From: Cryptococcus deneoformans JEC21
Taxonomy: Eukaryota > Basidiomycota > Tremellomycetes > Tremellales > Cryptococcaceae
Assembly (NCBI RefSeq): GCF_000091045.1
Contig: NC_006684.1
Coordinates: forward strand, 670,001 to 680,000
Direction of reading: 5' to 3'
Length of the DNA stretch: 10,000 nucleotides
The translations under genes were made by a program, and so were the position numbers. Of the stretch, positions 9,001 to 10,000 are shown piece by piece. Position 1 is the stretch's first letter; each line of letters starts with the position of its first letter. A model generated the notes under the pieces. The model did no database searches. It was not told where the DNA came from and saw nothing but the letters and a program-made list of their open reading frames with translations.

Positions 9001-9652
9001 TGATGGCTGTGATCCACAAAGCCGACGGTACAATAGTCTCTTCACTGGCGTCACCTCCGACTTTTAGCCAATCGGCAACAGCTTGCTGCTCCTTGGTTTG
9101 GTCCGACTCGTCCTGTGGCGCAAGGGTCTTTCGAGAGGCCACCCGAAGATGTCAGGTTCCCGGTCACCAAAGCAGATTATCAACATGAACTTACCGAAAA
9201 AGCAACACATTTGGCACGCATCAGTTCAACAGCCTGTAGTAATGGAAAGCTCCTGCCAGTTCTGGTCCCGGAACCTTTCCCGTCCGGGGGATAGCCCCAA
9301 ACGCTTCTCCCTTCTTGCCAGCTCCTCAGTTCTACTTCGGCCTCGGCCACAGCATTCCTGCCTAGCGCTCGCACTCCAGTAGTATCGCCTGTACCCCTGT
9401 CACCTGAAAAGAAGGAAGGAATGGCCTCTCGTCTGAGGTCAAGTGGATTGAGAGACCGGGCGGCGGTAAGGAGAGCAATGAGGAGTTCGTCTAGGAGCGT
9501 ATTGAGATGAGTAAGGGCGGCGGCGGAGAAGGTTGTCGGGCGGAGGTCTGAGATGAGGGCGTTTGCTGAAGCGGCTGAGAGGTAGGGCGTGGGCTGGGCT
9601 GCGACTGGAGGAACGTGAGCTGTGCGGCGGGGGCGGTTGACTCACCTGCCAT
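6082..9652 (-). CDS. conserved fungal protein with H2A-like histone fold and long disordered tail
   Basis: Model of 1105 residues on the minus strand. Exons: 9652-9646, 9604-9195, 9127-8997, 8952-8813, 8768-8278, 8220-6082; all junctions are GT-AG (introns 41-67 bases) and phases close on TGA. The start context CGCCATGG is strong; exon 1 codes only two codons plus one base. Visible regions: helical segment 28-54 (ALTHLNTLLDELLIALL), LGRNAVAEAEVELRSW (83-98), an H2A-like stretch 173-229 (PSALWITAIIEHVCEHIL, VARDS, DLYTALCEDESVWGFF), LVRSGETRKVSLTPGRLKSFE ending at 393, then over 700 residues rich in Ser, Pro and Thr with poly-Pro, a patch AQELADFFNSEPPPG, a basic KGFRGFISKVSLSSKK, and a short helical C-terminal block (LLDHATSASECRLLL). 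This order looks like that of an uncharacterised conserved fungal family. A chromatin or DNA-linked role is inferred from the fold alone. An alternative in-frame acceptor for exon 3 at 9112 would drop five residues. Confidence 0.83.
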
Positions 9653-10000
9653 GGCGAGGATGATCGGGATGTGCCGGTGGCAAACAAGCAGTAGGTAATG
9701 CAGTGAGGAAGAAGGAAGAAAGATTGGAACACAAAATGGGGAGGCGAGCTAGGAGTATTTTGTTATTCATCGACCAAAGGATGACAATGAATCAAAGTGC
9801 TCGAGCCATAGCCTCGTTATGTAGATCCTATAGGTCTGAGAGTCGCCGCACTATGGTCTTTTGGCTCTTCTTTGTTGTTATTTTTCTTCCAGCGATGCAT
9901 TGTCCATTGTCCACTCCTGTTCTATCCTCCATCTTCCGTTGCGGGTGGCGAGTGGCGAATTGCCGTGAGTGACTCCTTTGATCTACGCAATTTCAGCCGA
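9653..10000. promoter_or_regulatory. upstream region of the histone-fold gene
   Basis: The 348 bases contain the 5' UTR and promoter of the minus-strand gene. Just before its ATG the minus strand is rich in TTCTTCC pyrimidine tracts, typical of a fungal 5' UTR. The far end (about 9905-10000) could be the 5' end of a divergent plus-strand gene: GTGAGT at 9965 and TTTCAG near 9996 look like splice signals, but the gap is only 32 bases and no clear coding start is seen. No repeat or RNA gene is visible. Confidence 0.4.

Noticed and set aside
9852..9972. Short plus-strand ORF starting MVFWLFFVVIFLPA, like a signal peptide
   Set aside because: The hydrophobic start comes from T-rich DNA, the rest has no motif, and it lies in the upstream region of the minus-strand gene; a divergent gene cannot be shown from this window.

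Overview
The window looks like chromosomal DNA of a basidiomycete yeast of the Tremellomycetes (the Cryptococcus/Kwoniella group). The evidence is gene style: protein-coding genes cut by many short introns (about 41 to 119 bases) with GTRAGT-type donors and CTNAC/CTAAT-like branch sites, moderate base composition, and a CAP10-type GT90 glycosyltransferase of the kind that is expanded in capsule-forming Cryptococcus. Nothing bacterial, viral or transposon-like was seen. The species cannot be fixed from sequence reading alone.

Layout, left to right. Positions 1-47 may hold the 3' end of a plus-strand gene, and 48-342 is a convergent 3' intergenic gap. Positions 343-2486 (minus) carry a 7-exon gene for a 548-residue nuclear protein with a basic nuclear-localisation segment, a coiled coil, a SUMO-interaction-like motif, a cysteine-rich finger and a C-terminal chromodomain. 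Positions 2487-2800 are a divergent promoter. Positions 2801-5593 (plus) carry a 15-exon gene for a 621-residue type II membrane glycosyltransferase of family GT90. Positions 5594-6081 are a convergent intergenic gap with poly(A) signals for the next gene. Positions 6082-9652 (minus) carry a 6-exon gene for a 1105-residue fungal protein whose N-terminal third contains a histone-H2A-like fold and whose remainder is long, Ser/Pro-rich and probably disordered. Positions 9653-10000 are the upstream region of that gene.

All exon models were built by hand from splice signals, open frames and phase consistency. In each of the three genes the exon phases close exactly from start to stop. The least certain piece is 1132-1316 in the chromodomain gene, where the model needs 21-base and 11-base exons and a non-consensus donor (a GC donor or a weak GTCGGA). 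The three genes do not obviously form one pathway: two look chromatin-related and flank a Golgi-type cell-surface glycosyltransferase. The chromodomain gene and the glycosyltransferase gene share one promoter region, so they could be co-regulated.
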